Shown here piece after piece: positions 10,501-19,249 of a stretch of DNA of 64,000 nt. The stretch's first letter is position 1, and each line of letters begins with the position of its first letter. The notes under the pieces were generated by a model, which had not been told where the DNA came from, did not search any database, and saw only the letters and a list, made by a program, of their open reading frames with translations. The translations under genes were made by a program, and so were the position numbers. Source of the DNA: JAALKW01 sp963974485 (GTDB lineage: Bacteria; Pseudomonadota; Gammaproteobacteria; Legionellales; Legionellaceae); assembly GCA_963974485.1 (NCBI GenBank), contig CAXBBS010000005.1:1-64000 (forward strand), in the 5' to 3' direction.

Positions 10501-11831
10501 ATAATATTAAAACAGTAACGCATGCAAACGGTAATTTGGTCGCGGTATCTCGTTCCGGTGAAGTTACCATTGCTGATGAACATGGCCGTGAGCGTGAGCG
10601 TTATAAGCTTCCATACGGTGCGGTTATAACAGTGCATGATGCCTCACCTGTTGATGGTGGACAGGTAATTGCAACTTGGGACCCTCATACTCACCCTGTT
10701 ATTTCTGAAGTAAGTGGTCAGTTGAAATTTGTCGATTTACAAGAAAATATCACGATGAAACGTCAAATGGATGAGCTCACAGGTTTAAGCAGTATTGTTG
10801 TGACCGATGCAAATCAACGCAGCTCGACTGGGCGTGATTTGCGGCCAATGGTTAAGTTGATTACTAACGATGGAAAAGATATATTTTTGGCGGGAACAAA
10901 CGTTCCAGCACAGTATTATTTACCGGTTGATGCAATTATTAACTTTGAAGATGGTGCTGCAGTAGGTGTGGGGGATGTGATTGCTCGTATTCCGCAAGAG
11001 CGTTCTAAAACACGTGATATCACCGGGGGTCTTCCTCGTGTGGCTGACTTGTTTGAAGCAAGAAAACCAAAAGACTCAGCAATTATGGCCGAAGTATCGG
11101 GTGTGATTAGCTTTGGTAAAGAAACTAAGGGAAAACGTCGTTTGGTCATTTCTGAGTCCGAGAACAAAGGGCATGAAGAGCTGATTCCTAAATGGCGACA
11201 TATTTCTGTGTTTGAGGGAGAAAATGTAGCGCGTGGTGAGGTGATTGCAGATGGACCACCAAATCCTCATGATATTTTGCGATTGTTAGGTATTGGTGCT
11301 TTAGCTAATTATATTGTTAAAGAAGTCCAAGATGTTTATCGCCTGCAAGGGGTTAAAATTAACGATAAGCATATTGAAACGATCGTACGACAAATGCTTC
11401 GCAAGCGAATAATTACATTTTCTGGCGATTCAAATTTCCTTGTCGGTGAGCAAGTTGAAGAAACATCTTTGTTGGAAGAAAATGATCGGATGATCGCTGA
11501 GGGCAAAGAACCTGCTCGAGGATTGCCTATTTTATTAGGTATTACAAAAGCTTCATTGGCAACGGAGTCGTTTGTTTCAGCGGCATCGTTCCAAGAGACC
11601 ACTCGTGTTTTAACAGAAGCTGCTGTAAGTGGTAAAAAAGATGATCTGCGAGGCTTAAAAGAAAATGTTATGGTGGGTCGCTTAATTCCAGCAGGAACGG
11701 GATATGCGTACCATCAAACACGAAAAGCTAAGCGTGCTAAACAGTTGGAAATGGAGTCTCAACCAGCGACAGCAAGTGATGTAGAACATGCATTGAGTGA
11801 AGCGCTCAATGCTGAAGAACGAAAAAAATAG
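7593..11831 (+). CDS. rpoC: DNA-directed RNA polymerase subunit beta'
   Basis: This is the catalytic beta' subunit. The start is TTG at 7593, favoured because GGAG lies at 7581-7584 with 8-base spacing. ATG at 7611 is a later alternative. The 1412-residue protein has the N-terminal zinc-binding cysteines C82, C84, C97 and C100 and the invariant active-site motif NADFDGD at 470-476, which holds the catalytic magnesium. It ends before the rpsL promoter region, in the usual rpoBC-rpsLG order. Confidence 0.98.
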   Translation: MASIEPMKKAPMMSDLLGMLKQQGHTEEFDVIRIRLASPELIRSWSYGEVKKPETINYRTFKPERDGLFCAKVFGPIKDYECLCGKYKRLKHRGVICEKCGVELALAKVRRERMAHIELASPVAHIWFLKSLPSRIGLLLDMTLRDIERVLYFEAFVVVDPGMTELTRGQLLSDEAYLEAMELYGDEFDARMGAEAIRELLRDIDIDEEIKLLREELPTINSETKSKKVTKRLKLLEAFQQSGNKPEWMVLDVLPVLPPDLRPLVPLDGGRFATSDLNDLYRRVINRNNRLKRLLDLNAPDIIVRNEKRMLQEAVDALLDNGRRGRAITGSNKRPLKSLADMIKGKQGRFRQNLLGKRVDYSGRSVIVVGPTLRLHQCGLPKKMALELFKPFIFSKLEFKGLATTIKAAKKMVEREEPVVWDILEDVIREHPVLLNRAPTLHRLGIQAFEPVLIEGKAIQLHPLVCTAYNADFDGDQMAVHVPLTIEAQLEARSLMMSTNNILSPASGEPIIVPSQDVVLGLYYLTRERVNAKGEGRVFSSPQDVKNFYEEGLVDLHAKVKVRMQVKVADDAPETTELVETTVGRAILSEILPKGMVFELINKIMTKKNISKVLDHCYRTLGLKDAVIFADQLMYTGFRYATRGGASIGIEDMKIPKDKPAIIERADNEVREIEAQFRSGLVTNGERYNKVIDIWSRTSEMVAKSMMTTIATDDVTDRNGKMVTQPSFNPIFMMADSGARGSAAQIRQLAGMRGLMSAPDGSIIETPITVNFREGLNVIQYFISTHGARKGLADTALKTANSGYLTRRLVDVAQDVVITERDCGTENGVLMQPLIEGGDIVEPLHERVLGRVLAADVYLPKQDEPVVTAGTLLDETWVEHLEHLGVDQVLVRSPITCDTRFGLCANCYGRDLARGHIVNTGEAVGIIAAQSIGEPGTQLTMRTFHIGGAASRATAENNIQIKTKGSARLHNIKTVTHANGNLVAVSRSGEVTIADEHGRERERYKLPYGAVITVHDASPVDGGQVIATWDPHTHPVISEVSGQLKFVDLQENITMKRQMDELTGLSSIVVTDANQRSSTGRDLRPMVKLITNDGKDIFLAGTNVPAQYYLPVDAIINFEDGAAVGVGDVIARIPQERSKTRDITGGLPRVADLFEARKPKDSAIMAEVSGVISFGKETKGKRRLVISESENKGHEELIPKWRHISVFEGENVARGEVIADGPPNPHDILRLLGIGALANYIVKEVQDVYRLQGVKINDKHIETIVRQMLRKRIITFSGDSNFLVGEQVEETSLLEENDRMIAEGKEPARGLPILLGITKASLATESFVSAASFQETTRVLTEAAVSGKKDDLRGLKENVMVGRLIPAGTGYAYHQTRKAKRAKQLEMESQPATASDVEHALSEALNAEERKK

Positions 11832-11862
11832 TAAGGGGCTGCAGACTGGATTCTATTTAGAC

Positions 11863-11892
11863 TTGACATTAGGTTATGATCTAGCATAGAAT
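11863..11892 (+). promoter_or_regulatory. Sigma-70 promoter of the str operon (rpsL)
   Basis: A consensus -35 box TTGACA (11863-11868) and a near-consensus -10 box TAGAAT (11887-11892) are 18 bases apart. They lie 57 bases before the rpsL start and just after rpoC ends. This would give the str-S10-spc genes a supply of transcripts independent of the rpoBC message. Confidence 0.75.
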
Positions 11893-11948
11893 CCGGCCTC
11901 CTTATGCAGCTGAAAATATCAAATATTACCGCTCGGAGTAAAAGATCA

Positions 11949-12329
11949 ATGGCGACTATTAATCAGTTAGTGAGAAAGCCTCGCAAGGATGTCAAGAACA
12001 AGAGTAAGGTTCCGGCCTTAAAAGCCTGTCCGCAACGTCGTGGCGTATGTACACGCGTTTATACAACGACTCCAAAGAAGCCGAACTCGGCTATGCGTAA
12101 GGTTGCTCGTGTTCGTTTGACAAGCGGGTTTGAAGTGTCTTCCTACATTGGTGGGGAAGGGCATAATTTGCAAGAGCATTCCGTGGTGTTAGTTCGCGGT
12201 GGTCGTGTAAAAGATTTACCAGGTGTGCGATACCATGTGGTTCGCGGAAGCTTGGATACATCGGGTGTCAATGATCGTAAACAGGGTCGCTCGAAGTACG
12301 GTACGAAGAGACCGAAAAATAAAAAGTAA
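11949..12329 (+). CDS. rpsL: 30S ribosomal protein S12
   Basis: S12 sits at the decoding centre and checks codon-anticodon pairing. The start is placed at ATG 11949, preceded by CGGAG (11934-11938) and giving the canonical N-terminus MATINQLVRKPR with 126 residues. An in-frame ATG at 11904 has no family support. The streptomycin-related lysines in TPKKPNSAMRK and GGRVKDLPG are wild type. Confidence 0.97.
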   Translation: MATINQLVRKPRKDVKNKSKVPALKACPQRRGVCTRVYTTTPKKPNSAMRKVARVRLTSGFEVSSYIGGEGHNLQEHSVVLVRGGRVKDLPGVRYHVVRGSLDTSGVNDRKQGRSKYGTKRPKNKK

Positions 12330-12370
12330 CAGAAGTTCTGAAAATTCATCTGAGACTGTAGGAACGAGAT

Positions 12371-12892
12371 ATGCCAAGAAGAAGAGAAGTGCCCAAACGT
12401 GAAATTTTACCAGATCCTAAGCATCATAGTGAGTTGCTGGCTAAATTTATTAACGTATTAATGATTAGTGGTAAAAAATCTATAGCTGAAACCGTCGTGT
12501 ATGGCGCTTTAGATGTTATGGAAGAACGCCTTCGTAAAACAAAAAAAGCTGACGAAGACGATGATAATGGTCGTTCAAGTGCGGTGTCTGTATTACGTAG
12601 CTTTGAAAGTGCGCTGGACAACATTCGCCCTAGCGTTGAGGTTCGTTCGAGACGTGTGGGTGGTGCTACCTACCAAGTTCCTGTCGAAGTTCGTTCGGAG
12701 CGAAGTGTCGCCTTAGGCATGCGTTGGTTGGTTAATGCTGCCCGAGCACGTGGTGAGAAAGGTATGATGCTGCGTTTGGCTGGTGAGTTAATGGATGCGG
12801 TTGAAAATAAAGGCGCAGCTGTTAAGAAGCGTGAAGAAACACATCGAATGGCCAAAGCTAACCAAGCTTTTGCTCATTTTAGATGGAACTAA
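12371..12892 (+). CDS. rpsG: 30S ribosomal protein S7
   Basis: S7 starts assembly of the 30S head and lines the E site. The 173-residue protein begins MPRRREVPKREILPDPKHHS and contains the conserved GGATYQVPVEV and RWL blocks. An acidic stretch KKADEDDDNGRS (about 59-70) inside the protein is longer than in most relatives and may be a lineage insertion. The gene lies between rpsL and fusA, as in the str operon elsewhere. Confidence 0.96.
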   Translation: MPRRREVPKREILPDPKHHSELLAKFINVLMISGKKSIAETVVYGALDVMEERLRKTKKADEDDDNGRSSAVSVLRSFESALDNIRPSVEVRSRRVGGATYQVPVEVRSERSVALGMRWLVNAARARGEKGMMLRLAGELMDAVENKGAAVKKREETHRMAKANQAFAHFRWN

Positions 12893-12908
12893 TAGAGAGG
12901 TAATAGAA

Positions 12909-15005
12909 GTGTCAGCTACTCCATTAGATTTATACCGAAATATTGGTATTGTTGCCCACGTTGATGCGGGAAAAACAACCACAACAGAACGTGTACTGTT
13001 CTATACAGGAACCTCTCACAAAATTGGTGAAGTTCATGATGGCGCAGCGACCATGGACTGGATGGTCCAAGAGCAAGAGCGCGGTATTACTATTACATCT
13101 GCGGCAACAACGTGCTATTGGTCAGGAATGGATGCTCAGTATCCGAAACATCGTGTTAATATTATTGACACCCCTGGCCACGTTGACTTCATGATTGAAG
13201 TTGAGCGTTCATTGCGTGTACTAGATGGCGCTGTGGTTGTGTTTGACTCGGTATCGGGTGTTGAGCCCCAGTCTGAAACAGTTTGGAAGCAAGCTGATCG
13301 GTATGGTGTGCCACGTATTGTTTTTGTTAACAAAATGGATCGCATGGGAGCTAATTTCTTGCGAGTTGTTGGCCAAATCAAACAACGCTTAGGTGGCAAT
13401 CCTGTCGTGTTGCAATTGAATCTTGGTGCAGAAGAAGATTTCAAAGGTGTTATTGACCTTGTTAAAATGAAAGCTATCTTTTGGGATGATGCCACGCGAG
13501 GCATGACGTTTGAGTACAAAGATATCCCTGCTGAAATGGTCGCTCAATGCGAGGCACTCCGAGTAGAAATTGTTGAAGCGGCGGCTGAGTCTTCTGAAGA
13601 CTTGATGGATAAATACCTTGAAGGCGAAGTGCTTACCGAGGTTGAAATTCGAAAAGGTCTGAGACTTCGAACACTTCGGAATGAAATTGTTCCCGTGTTT
13701 TGTGGTTCTGCGTTTAAGAATAAAGGTGTGCAAGCGGTTTTAGATGCTGTAATTGATTATTTGCCTTCTCCACTTGAGGTTCCTGCTGTAATGGGGGTCA
13801 ATGAAGATGATGAGGAAGATAGCCGTGAAACATCGCTGACGGCACCTTTTTCAGCCTTGGCATTTAAAATTGCTACGGACCCATTTGTTGGCGCCTTAAC
13901 TTATTTTAGAGCGTATTCAGGTGTGGTGCGAACCGGTGATACTATTTATAACCCGGTAAAAGGTAAAAAAGAACGTATTGGACGTTTGCTTCAAATGCAT
14001 GCCAATTCACGTGAAGAAATAAAAGAAGTGCGAGCAGGTGATATTGCTGCTGCCGTTGGTCTTAAAACGGTAACAACAGGTGATACTATTTGTGATCCTA
14101 AAGAAATTATAACGCTTGAGCGTATGGATTTCCCGGATCCTGTTATTGCCGTAGCAGTTGAGCCAAAAACAAAAGCGGACCAAGAAAAAATGTCATTGGC
14201 GCTTGGGAAGCTTGCGCAAGAAGATCCTTCGTTCCGTGTTCATACAGATGAAGAGTCAGGTCAGACAATTATTGAAGGTATGGGTGAGTTACACTTAGAG
14301 ATTATTGTTGACCGTATGCGTCGCGAATTTATGGTTGAGGCAAATGTAGGTAAACCGCAAGTTGCTTATCGTGAAAGTTTAAAAGCGACAGTTGAGCAAG
14401 AAGGTAAATTTGTTCGGCAATCGGGTGGTCGTGGTCAATACGGGCATGTATGGCTTCGTATCGAACCTCAACCAGCTGGTACGGGTTATGAGTTTGTTAA
14501 TGAGATTGTTGGAGGTGTTGTTCCACGAGAATACATCCCTGCAGTAGATAAAGGTATTCAAGAGCAAATGCAAAATGGGGTTATTGCTGGTTATCCTGTT
14601 GTAGACGTTAAAGTAACGTTGTATGACGGTTCATACCATGATGTTGACTCCAATGAAATGGCATTTAAGATTGCAGGTTCTATGGGCTTTAAACAGGGCG
14701 CCATTAAGGCTTCGCCTGTGCTGCTTGAGCCCGTGATGAAAGTTGAAGTTGTCACCCCTGAGGAGTATATGGGGGATGTTATGGGCGACATTAGTCGTCG
14801 TCGAGGCATACTTCAAGGAATGGATGACATGCCTGCAGGTCGCGTAATACGCGCAGAAGTACCGTTGGCAGAAATGTTTGGGTATTCCACCGATCTTCGG
14901 TCGGCAACGCAAGGGCGAGCAACGTATACTATGGAATTCTCTAAATATTCAGAGACTCCTGGCAATATTGCTGAAGAAATTATTAAGAAACAAAAGAGCG
15001 AGTGA
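12909..15005 (+). CDS. fusA: Elongation factor G
   Basis: EF-G drives ribosomal translocation and, with RRF, ribosome recycling. The open frame extends upstream into rpsG, but GTG at 12909 is the supported start. GAGAGG lies at 12895-12900, and the product then begins MSATPLDLYRNIGIVAHVDA with 698 residues, matching the family. GTPase motifs are HVDAGKTTTTER, RGITI, DTPGHVDF and NKMDR. It is followed 11 bases later by tuf. Confidence 0.97.
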   Translation: MSATPLDLYRNIGIVAHVDAGKTTTTERVLFYTGTSHKIGEVHDGAATMDWMVQEQERGITITSAATTCYWSGMDAQYPKHRVNIIDTPGHVDFMIEVERSLRVLDGAVVVFDSVSGVEPQSETVWKQADRYGVPRIVFVNKMDRMGANFLRVVGQIKQRLGGNPVVLQLNLGAEEDFKGVIDLVKMKAIFWDDATRGMTFEYKDIPAEMVAQCEALRVEIVEAAAESSEDLMDKYLEGEVLTEVEIRKGLRLRTLRNEIVPVFCGSAFKNKGVQAVLDAVIDYLPSPLEVPAVMGVNEDDEEDSRETSLTAPFSALAFKIATDPFVGALTYFRAYSGVVRTGDTIYNPVKGKKERIGRLLQMHANSREEIKEVRAGDIAAAVGLKTVTTGDTICDPKEIITLERMDFPDPVIAVAVEPKTKADQEKMSLALGKLAQEDPSFRVHTDEESGQTIIEGMGELHLEIIVDRMRREFMVEANVGKPQVAYRESLKATVEQEGKFVRQSGGRGQYGHVWLRIEPQPAGTGYEFVNEIVGGVVPREYIPAVDKGIQEQMQNGVIAGYPVVDVKVTLYDGSYHDVDSNEMAFKIAGSMGFKQGAIKASPVLLEPVMKVEVVTPEEYMGDVMGDISRRRGILQGMDDMPAGRVIRAEVPLAEMFGYSTDLRSATQGRATYTMEFSKYSETPGNIAEEIIKKQKSE

Positions 15006-15016
15006 GGTAGTCACAC

Positions 15017-16201
15017 ATGGCAAAGGAAAAGTTTGAACGCAATAAGCCGCACGTAAACGTCGGCACAATTGGTCACGTTGACCACGGTAAAACGACGTTG
15101 ACCGCAGCAATCACAAAAGTAATGGCAGAAATGTCTGGTGGTTCAGCAGTAGCTTTTGAAAATATTGATAAAGCGCCAGAAGAACGAGCTCGTGGTATTA
15201 CGATTTCAACAGCGCATGTTGAATACGAATCACCTACACGTCACTATGCTCACGTTGACTGCCCAGGTCACGCGGATTATGTCAAAAACATGATTACGGG
15301 TGCTGCGCAAATGGACGGTGGTATTTTGGTTGTTTCAGCTGCCGATGGTCCTATGCCACAAACTCGCGAGCACATTTTGTTGTCTCGTCAAGTTGGTGTG
15401 CCTTGCATCGTTGTTTTCTTGAATAAAGCTGATATGGTTGATGATGAAGAGCTTCTCGAGTTAGTTGAGATGGAAGTTCGTGATTTATTGAGCTCATATG
15501 ATTTCCCAGGAGATGACATTCCTGTAGTGATTGGTTCAGCATTGAAAGCACTTGAAGGTGATGCCAAGGGTGTTGAGTCGGTTAAAAAACTTGTTCAAGC
15601 GATGGATGATTACATTCCTGAGCCTGTGCGTGATACCGATAAAGCATTTTTGTTGCCAATTGAAGATGTGTTCTCTATTTCAGGTCGCGGAACGGTTGTA
15701 ACCGGTCGTATTGAAAGCGGTGTGGTTAAAGTCGGCGAAGAAGTTGAAATCATCGGTATTCGTGACACGGTTAAAACAACGTGTACGGGTGTTGAAATGT
15801 TCCGTAAGTTGCTAGATCAAGGTCAAGCTGGTGATAACGTGGGTGTTTTACTTCGCGGCGTTAAGCGTGAAGACGTTGAGCGTGGTCAAGTATTAGCGCA
15901 TCCAGGTACGGTTAAGCCGCACGTACGTTTTGAAGCAGAAATATATGTTCTGTCAAAAGACGAAGGTGGTCGACACACACCATTTTTTGATGGATACCGT
16001 CCTCAGTTTTATTTCAGAACAACCGACGTTACAGGAAACTGTAAATTGCCGGAAGGTATTGAAATGGTTATGCCTGGTGATAACGTTAAAGCTGAAATAT
16101 CATTACATGCTCCGATTGCAATGCATGAAGGTTTGCGTTTTGCAATTCGGGAAGGTGGTCGTACCGTTGGTGCGGGTGTTGTTGCTAAAATTATCGAGTA
16201 A
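15017..16201 (+). CDS. tuf: Elongation factor Tu
   Basis: EF-Tu delivers aminoacyl-tRNA to the ribosome. The 394-residue length is typical. GHVDHGKT (G1) is at 19-26, followed by RGITIS, DCPGHADY and the G4 motif NKAD. Domains II and III follow, with GRGTVVTGRIESG. Only this copy is in the window, though many gammaproteobacteria have a second one beside a tRNA cluster. rpsJ starts five bases after its stop, so there is no room for a separate S10 leader. Confidence 0.98.
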   Translation: MAKEKFERNKPHVNVGTIGHVDHGKTTLTAAITKVMAEMSGGSAVAFENIDKAPEERARGITISTAHVEYESPTRHYAHVDCPGHADYVKNMITGAAQMDGGILVVSAADGPMPQTREHILLSRQVGVPCIVVFLNKADMVDDEELLELVEMEVRDLLSSYDFPGDDIPVVIGSALKALEGDAKGVESVKKLVQAMDDYIPEPVRDTDKAFLLPIEDVFSISGRGTVVTGRIESGVVKVGEEVEIIGIRDTVKTTCTGVEMFRKLLDQGQAGDNVGVLLRGVKREDVERGQVLAHPGTVKPHVRFEAEIYVLSKDEGGRHTPFFDGYRPQFYFRTTDVTGNCKLPEGIEMVMPGDNVKAEISLHAPIAMHEGLRFAIREGGRTVGAGVVAKIIE

Positions 16202-16206
16202 CGAAT

Positions 16207-16524
16207 ATGACTAACAATCAAAATATTAAAATTCGTCTGAAGTCTTTTGACCATCGGATGATTGATACATCAACACGCGAGATTGTTGATACAGTTAAAC
16301 GCACGGGCGCTCAAATTCGCGGCCCAATTCCTTTGCCTGTTCGCAAAGAAAAGTTTTCAGTATTAATTTCTCCGCATGTGAATAAAGACGCTCAAGATCA
16401 ATATGAGCTGCGAACACACTTGCGTTTGGTTATTATTGTCAATCCAACTGAGAAAACAGTGGATGCGCTGATGAAATTGGACTTGGCCGCAGGTGTTGAT
16501 GTGCAAATTAGCCTGGACGACTAG
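16207..16524 (+). CDS. rpsJ: 30S ribosomal protein S10
   Basis: S10 is a 30S head protein that also binds NusB and NusG in antitermination. The 105-residue protein has the conserved IKIRLKSFDHRMID opening and the loop GPIPLPVRKEKFSVL. It begins directly after tuf, so the S10 cluster reads on from the str cluster. Confidence 0.97.
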   Translation: MTNNQNIKIRLKSFDHRMIDTSTREIVDTVKRTGAQIRGPIPLPVRKEKFSVLISPHVNKDAQDQYELRTHLRLVIIVNPTEKTVDALMKLDLAAGVDVQISLDD

Positions 16525-16556
16525 GCAGCAATAAAAGCTTAAGAGGGGTTAAGATA

Positions 16557-17204
16557 ATGATCGGTTTATTAGGCCGTAAAGTTGGTATGACACGAGTGTT
16601 TACACCGGAAGGGGCAGCAATTCCCGTTTCTGTTATTCACGTGCATCCAAATCGTATTTCACAGTTAAAAGAGCTTGAACGAGATGGTTATACTGCTGTT
16701 CAGCTGACTGGTGGAACGAAAAAAACAAATCGTGTGACGAGACCTATGGCGGGTCACTTTGCGAAAGCAAATATTGATGCGGGCGACATGTTGTGTGAGT
16801 TTGACGTTGATTCTGTTGCTGATTACACATTAGGGCAAGAATTAACCGTTAATGATGTGTTTTCTGATGGTCAATTTGTTGACGTTTCAGGCGTATCCAA
16901 AGGTAAAGGTTTTGCTGGAGTCATTAAGCGTTATAACTTTGCAACGCAAGACGCAACTCACGGTAACTCTTTGTCGCATAGAGCTCCTGGTTCGATTGGT
17001 CAAAACCAAACGCCAGGTCGTGTCTTTAAAGGCAAGAAGATGTGTGGCCATATGGGAAGCAAACGCACCACAACTCAAACCCTTGAAGTGGTTCGAGTCG
17101 ATGTTGAGCGTCAACTTTTGTTAATTAAAGGCGCTATCCCTGGTGCACCGGGTGCACGGCTTGAAATTAGGCCTGCCGTTAAGTTGCGCGAAGGGAGTAA
17201 GTAA
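16557..17204 (+). CDS. rplC: 50S ribosomal protein L3
   Basis: L3 is an early assembly protein whose long loop reaches the peptidyl transferase centre. The 215-residue product starts MIGLLGRKVGMTRVF and carries the loop sequence QNQTPGRVFKGKKMCGHMG, which includes the glutamine that PrmB methylates in E. coli. Its stop codon overlaps the rplD start by one base (TAATG). Confidence 0.97.
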   Translation: MIGLLGRKVGMTRVFTPEGAAIPVSVIHVHPNRISQLKELERDGYTAVQLTGGTKKTNRVTRPMAGHFAKANIDAGDMLCEFDVDSVADYTLGQELTVNDVFSDGQFVDVSGVSKGKGFAGVIKRYNFATQDATHGNSLSHRAPGSIGQNQTPGRVFKGKKMCGHMGSKRTTTQTLEVVRVDVERQLLLIKGAIPGAPGARLEIRPAVKLREGSK

Positions 17205-17809
17205 TGGAACTGAAAATACAAGATACACAAACAGCAGTTACCGTTAATGACGCTGTCTTTGGTTGTGACTACAACAGAGGCTTGATCCATCAAGCAGTTG
17301 TTGCTTATATGAACAAAGCTAGAAGTGGTAACAGTGCACAAAAAACTCGTTCAGAAGTTCGTGGTGGTGGTAGAAAACCATGGGCTCAAAAAGGTACGGG
17401 CCGTGCACGTGCGGGAACAATTCGTAGTCCAATTTGGCGGTCGGGTGGTGTTACGTTTGCAGCTAAAAAACGTGACTATTCACAAAAAATCAACCGAAAA
17501 ATGTACCAAGGTGCCATGCGAAGCATCGTATCTGAATTGCATCGTGAAGGTCATCTTATTGTCTTAAGTGATTTTCAGTGCAGCACACCGAAAACAAAAG
17601 ATTTTCTTGTTAAAATGCAGGCGTTAGAATTGACAAATGCACTTGTCTTGGTTCAAGACTTAGGTGAGTATGAATATTTAGCGTCACGTAATTTGCATTC
17701 ATATGATGTTCGAGACGTTGTTTCAATTGATCCTGTAAGCTTGCTTCGATTTGAAAAGGTTTTAATTACTGAAGAAGCACTTAAAACGTTAGAGGAGCAG
17801 TTACAATGA
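17204..17809 (+). CDS. rplD: 50S ribosomal protein L4
   Basis: L4 lines the exit tunnel and in E. coli regulates the S10 operon. The 201-residue protein has the typical extended loop (about 42-95) with SEVRGGGRKPWAQKGTGRAR. It overlaps rplC by one base at its start and rplW by four bases at its end, which indicates translational coupling. The leader RNA that L4 binds in E. coli has no counterpart between tuf and rpsJ here. Confidence 0.97.
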   Translation: MELKIQDTQTAVTVNDAVFGCDYNRGLIHQAVVAYMNKARSGNSAQKTRSEVRGGGRKPWAQKGTGRARAGTIRSPIWRSGGVTFAAKKRDYSQKINRKMYQGAMRSIVSELHREGHLIVLSDFQCSTPKTKDFLVKMQALELTNALVLVQDLGEYEYLASRNLHSYDVRDVVSIDPVSLLRFEKVLITEEALKTLEEQLQ

Positions 17810-18102
17810 ATCCAGAACGCTTAATGATGGTTCTTTTGGAACCAATAACTTCTGAAAAAACGACGCGAATAGCAGAAAGAGCCAAGCAGTTTACGTTTCG
17901 TGTTTTGAAGTCTGCAACAAAAACTGAAATTAAATTAGCTGTTGAGAAATTGTTCAAGGTTGATGTTAAGTCAGTTTCTGTTGTGAACGTGGTTGGAAAG
18001 AAAAAGCGATTTAGACAGACAGAAGGAAAGCGTTCTGACTGGAAAAAAGCATATGTTTCTTTGCAGTCCGGGCAAGACATTGATTTCACCGTGACCGAAT
18101 AA
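17806..18102 (+). CDS. rplW: 50S ribosomal protein L23
   Basis: L23 sits beside the tunnel exit and docks trigger factor and SRP. The 98-residue protein has the family opening LEPITSEKTTRIAE and the block FKVDVKSVSVVNVVGKKKR. It overlaps the end of rplD by 4 bases (ATGA type). Confidence 0.96.
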   Translation: MNPERLMMVLLEPITSEKTTRIAERAKQFTFRVLKSATKTEIKLAVEKLFKVDVKSVSVVNVVGKKKRFRQTEGKRSDWKKAYVSLQSGQDIDFTVTE

Positions 18103-18113
18103 GGCAGAAAGAG

Positions 18114-18941
18114 ATGGCATTATTAAAATCAAAACCAACATCACCCGGTAAACGTGGTGAGATTCGTGTGGTTCATAAGAACCTTCACAAAGGAAAACCA
18201 TACGCTCCTTTACTTGAAGTAAAAAGTAAAAGTGGTGGTCGAAATAACCAAGGTCGTATTACCGTTCGGCACATTGGTGGTGGTTGTAAAAGCAAATATC
18301 GTATTATTGACTTTAAACGTCGAAAAGATGGTATCGAAGGACGTGTTGAGCGCCTTGAGTATGATCCTAATCGCTCAGCTCTTATTGCATTAATTCTTTA
18401 CAAAGACGGCGAACGGCGTTACATTATCGCTCCAGCCGGTTTAGAAGCAGGTGATACGGTATTGAGTGGTGATGATGCACCGATCAGTTCAGGCAATTGC
18501 TTACCTTTAAAAAACATCCCGCTTGGAGCAACGATTCACTGTGTGGAGCTGAAGCCTGGACGTGGCGCTCAAATGTTACGAAGTGCGGGCGCTAGTGGAC
18601 AAGTCGTTGCGCGAGAAGGCTCTTACGCCATGATCAAGCTTCGTTCCACTGAAGTGCGAAAAGTGTTATTATCCTGTCGCGCAGTTATTGGAGAGGTTGG
18701 AAATAGTGAGCATAACTTACGTTCGTTAGGAAAAGCTGGTGCCAAGCGATGGCGCGGTGTACGTCCTACGGTTCGTGGTGTTGCGATGAATCCTGTAGAC
18801 CATCCACATGGTGGTGGTGAAGGTCGAACGTCTGGTGGTCGTCATCCGGTGACGCCATGGGGTGTACCAACCAAAGGTTATAAAACAAGACAGAACAAAC
18901 GTACTGATCGTTTTATTGTCAAAAAACGTAAGAAAAAATAA
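18114..18941 (+). CDS. rplB: 50S ribosomal protein L2
   Basis: L2 is needed for subunit joining and peptidyl transferase assembly. It is 275 residues long, and the near-invariant C-terminal motif HPHGGGEGRTSGGRHP follows RPTVRGVAMNPVD. The family N-terminal block with GRNNQGRITVRHIGGG is present. It ends in a lysine-rich tail. Confidence 0.98.
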   Translation: MALLKSKPTSPGKRGEIRVVHKNLHKGKPYAPLLEVKSKSGGRNNQGRITVRHIGGGCKSKYRIIDFKRRKDGIEGRVERLEYDPNRSALIALILYKDGERRYIIAPAGLEAGDTVLSGDDAPISSGNCLPLKNIPLGATIHCVELKPGRGAQMLRSAGASGQVVAREGSYAMIKLRSTEVRKVLLSCRAVIGEVGNSEHNLRSLGKAGAKRWRGVRPTVRGVAMNPVDHPHGGGEGRTSGGRHPVTPWGVPTKGYKTRQNKRTDRFIVKKRKKK

Positions 18942-18961
18942 TTACTTGAGAGGGTATTAAC

Positions 18962-19240
18962 GTGGCTCGTTCCATAAGAAAAGGTCCTTTTATTGATCAA
19001 CACCTCCTAAGAAAAGTGGAGGCAGTTGTTGAATCAAAGTCGAAAAAGCCGATTAAAACATGGTCTCGACGATCAACTATTATTCCCGATATGATTGGGT
19101 TGACGATTGCGGTCCATAACGGAAAAGACCATGTGCCTGTGTATATCACAGATAATATGGTTGGACATAAATTGGGTGAGTTCTCTATAACTCGTACGTT
19201 CAAAGGTCACTCTGGCGACAGAAAGACTAAAGGTAAGTAG
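18962..19240 (+). CDS. rpsS: 30S ribosomal protein S19
   Basis: S19 is a 30S head protein near the A site that works with S13. The start is GTG at 18962, preceded by GAGAGGG. The 92-residue protein begins MARSIRKGPFID and contains KTWSRRSTIIPDMIG and the conserved GHKLGEF block. Confidence 0.97.
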   Translation: MARSIRKGPFIDQHLLRKVEAVVESKSKKPIKTWSRRSTIIPDMIGLTIAVHNGKDHVPVYITDNMVGHKLGEFSITRTFKGHSGDRKTKGK

Positions 19241-19249
19241 AGGCAACTG

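Noticed and set aside
11904..11948. Earlier ATG for rpsL
   Set aside because: The extra 15 residues are not part of S12, and the Shine-Dalgarno sits before 11949.
12795..12908. Upstream extension of the fusA frame into rpsG
   Set aside because: No family similarity before residue 39, and a ribosome-binding site with GTG at 12909 gives the standard N-terminus.
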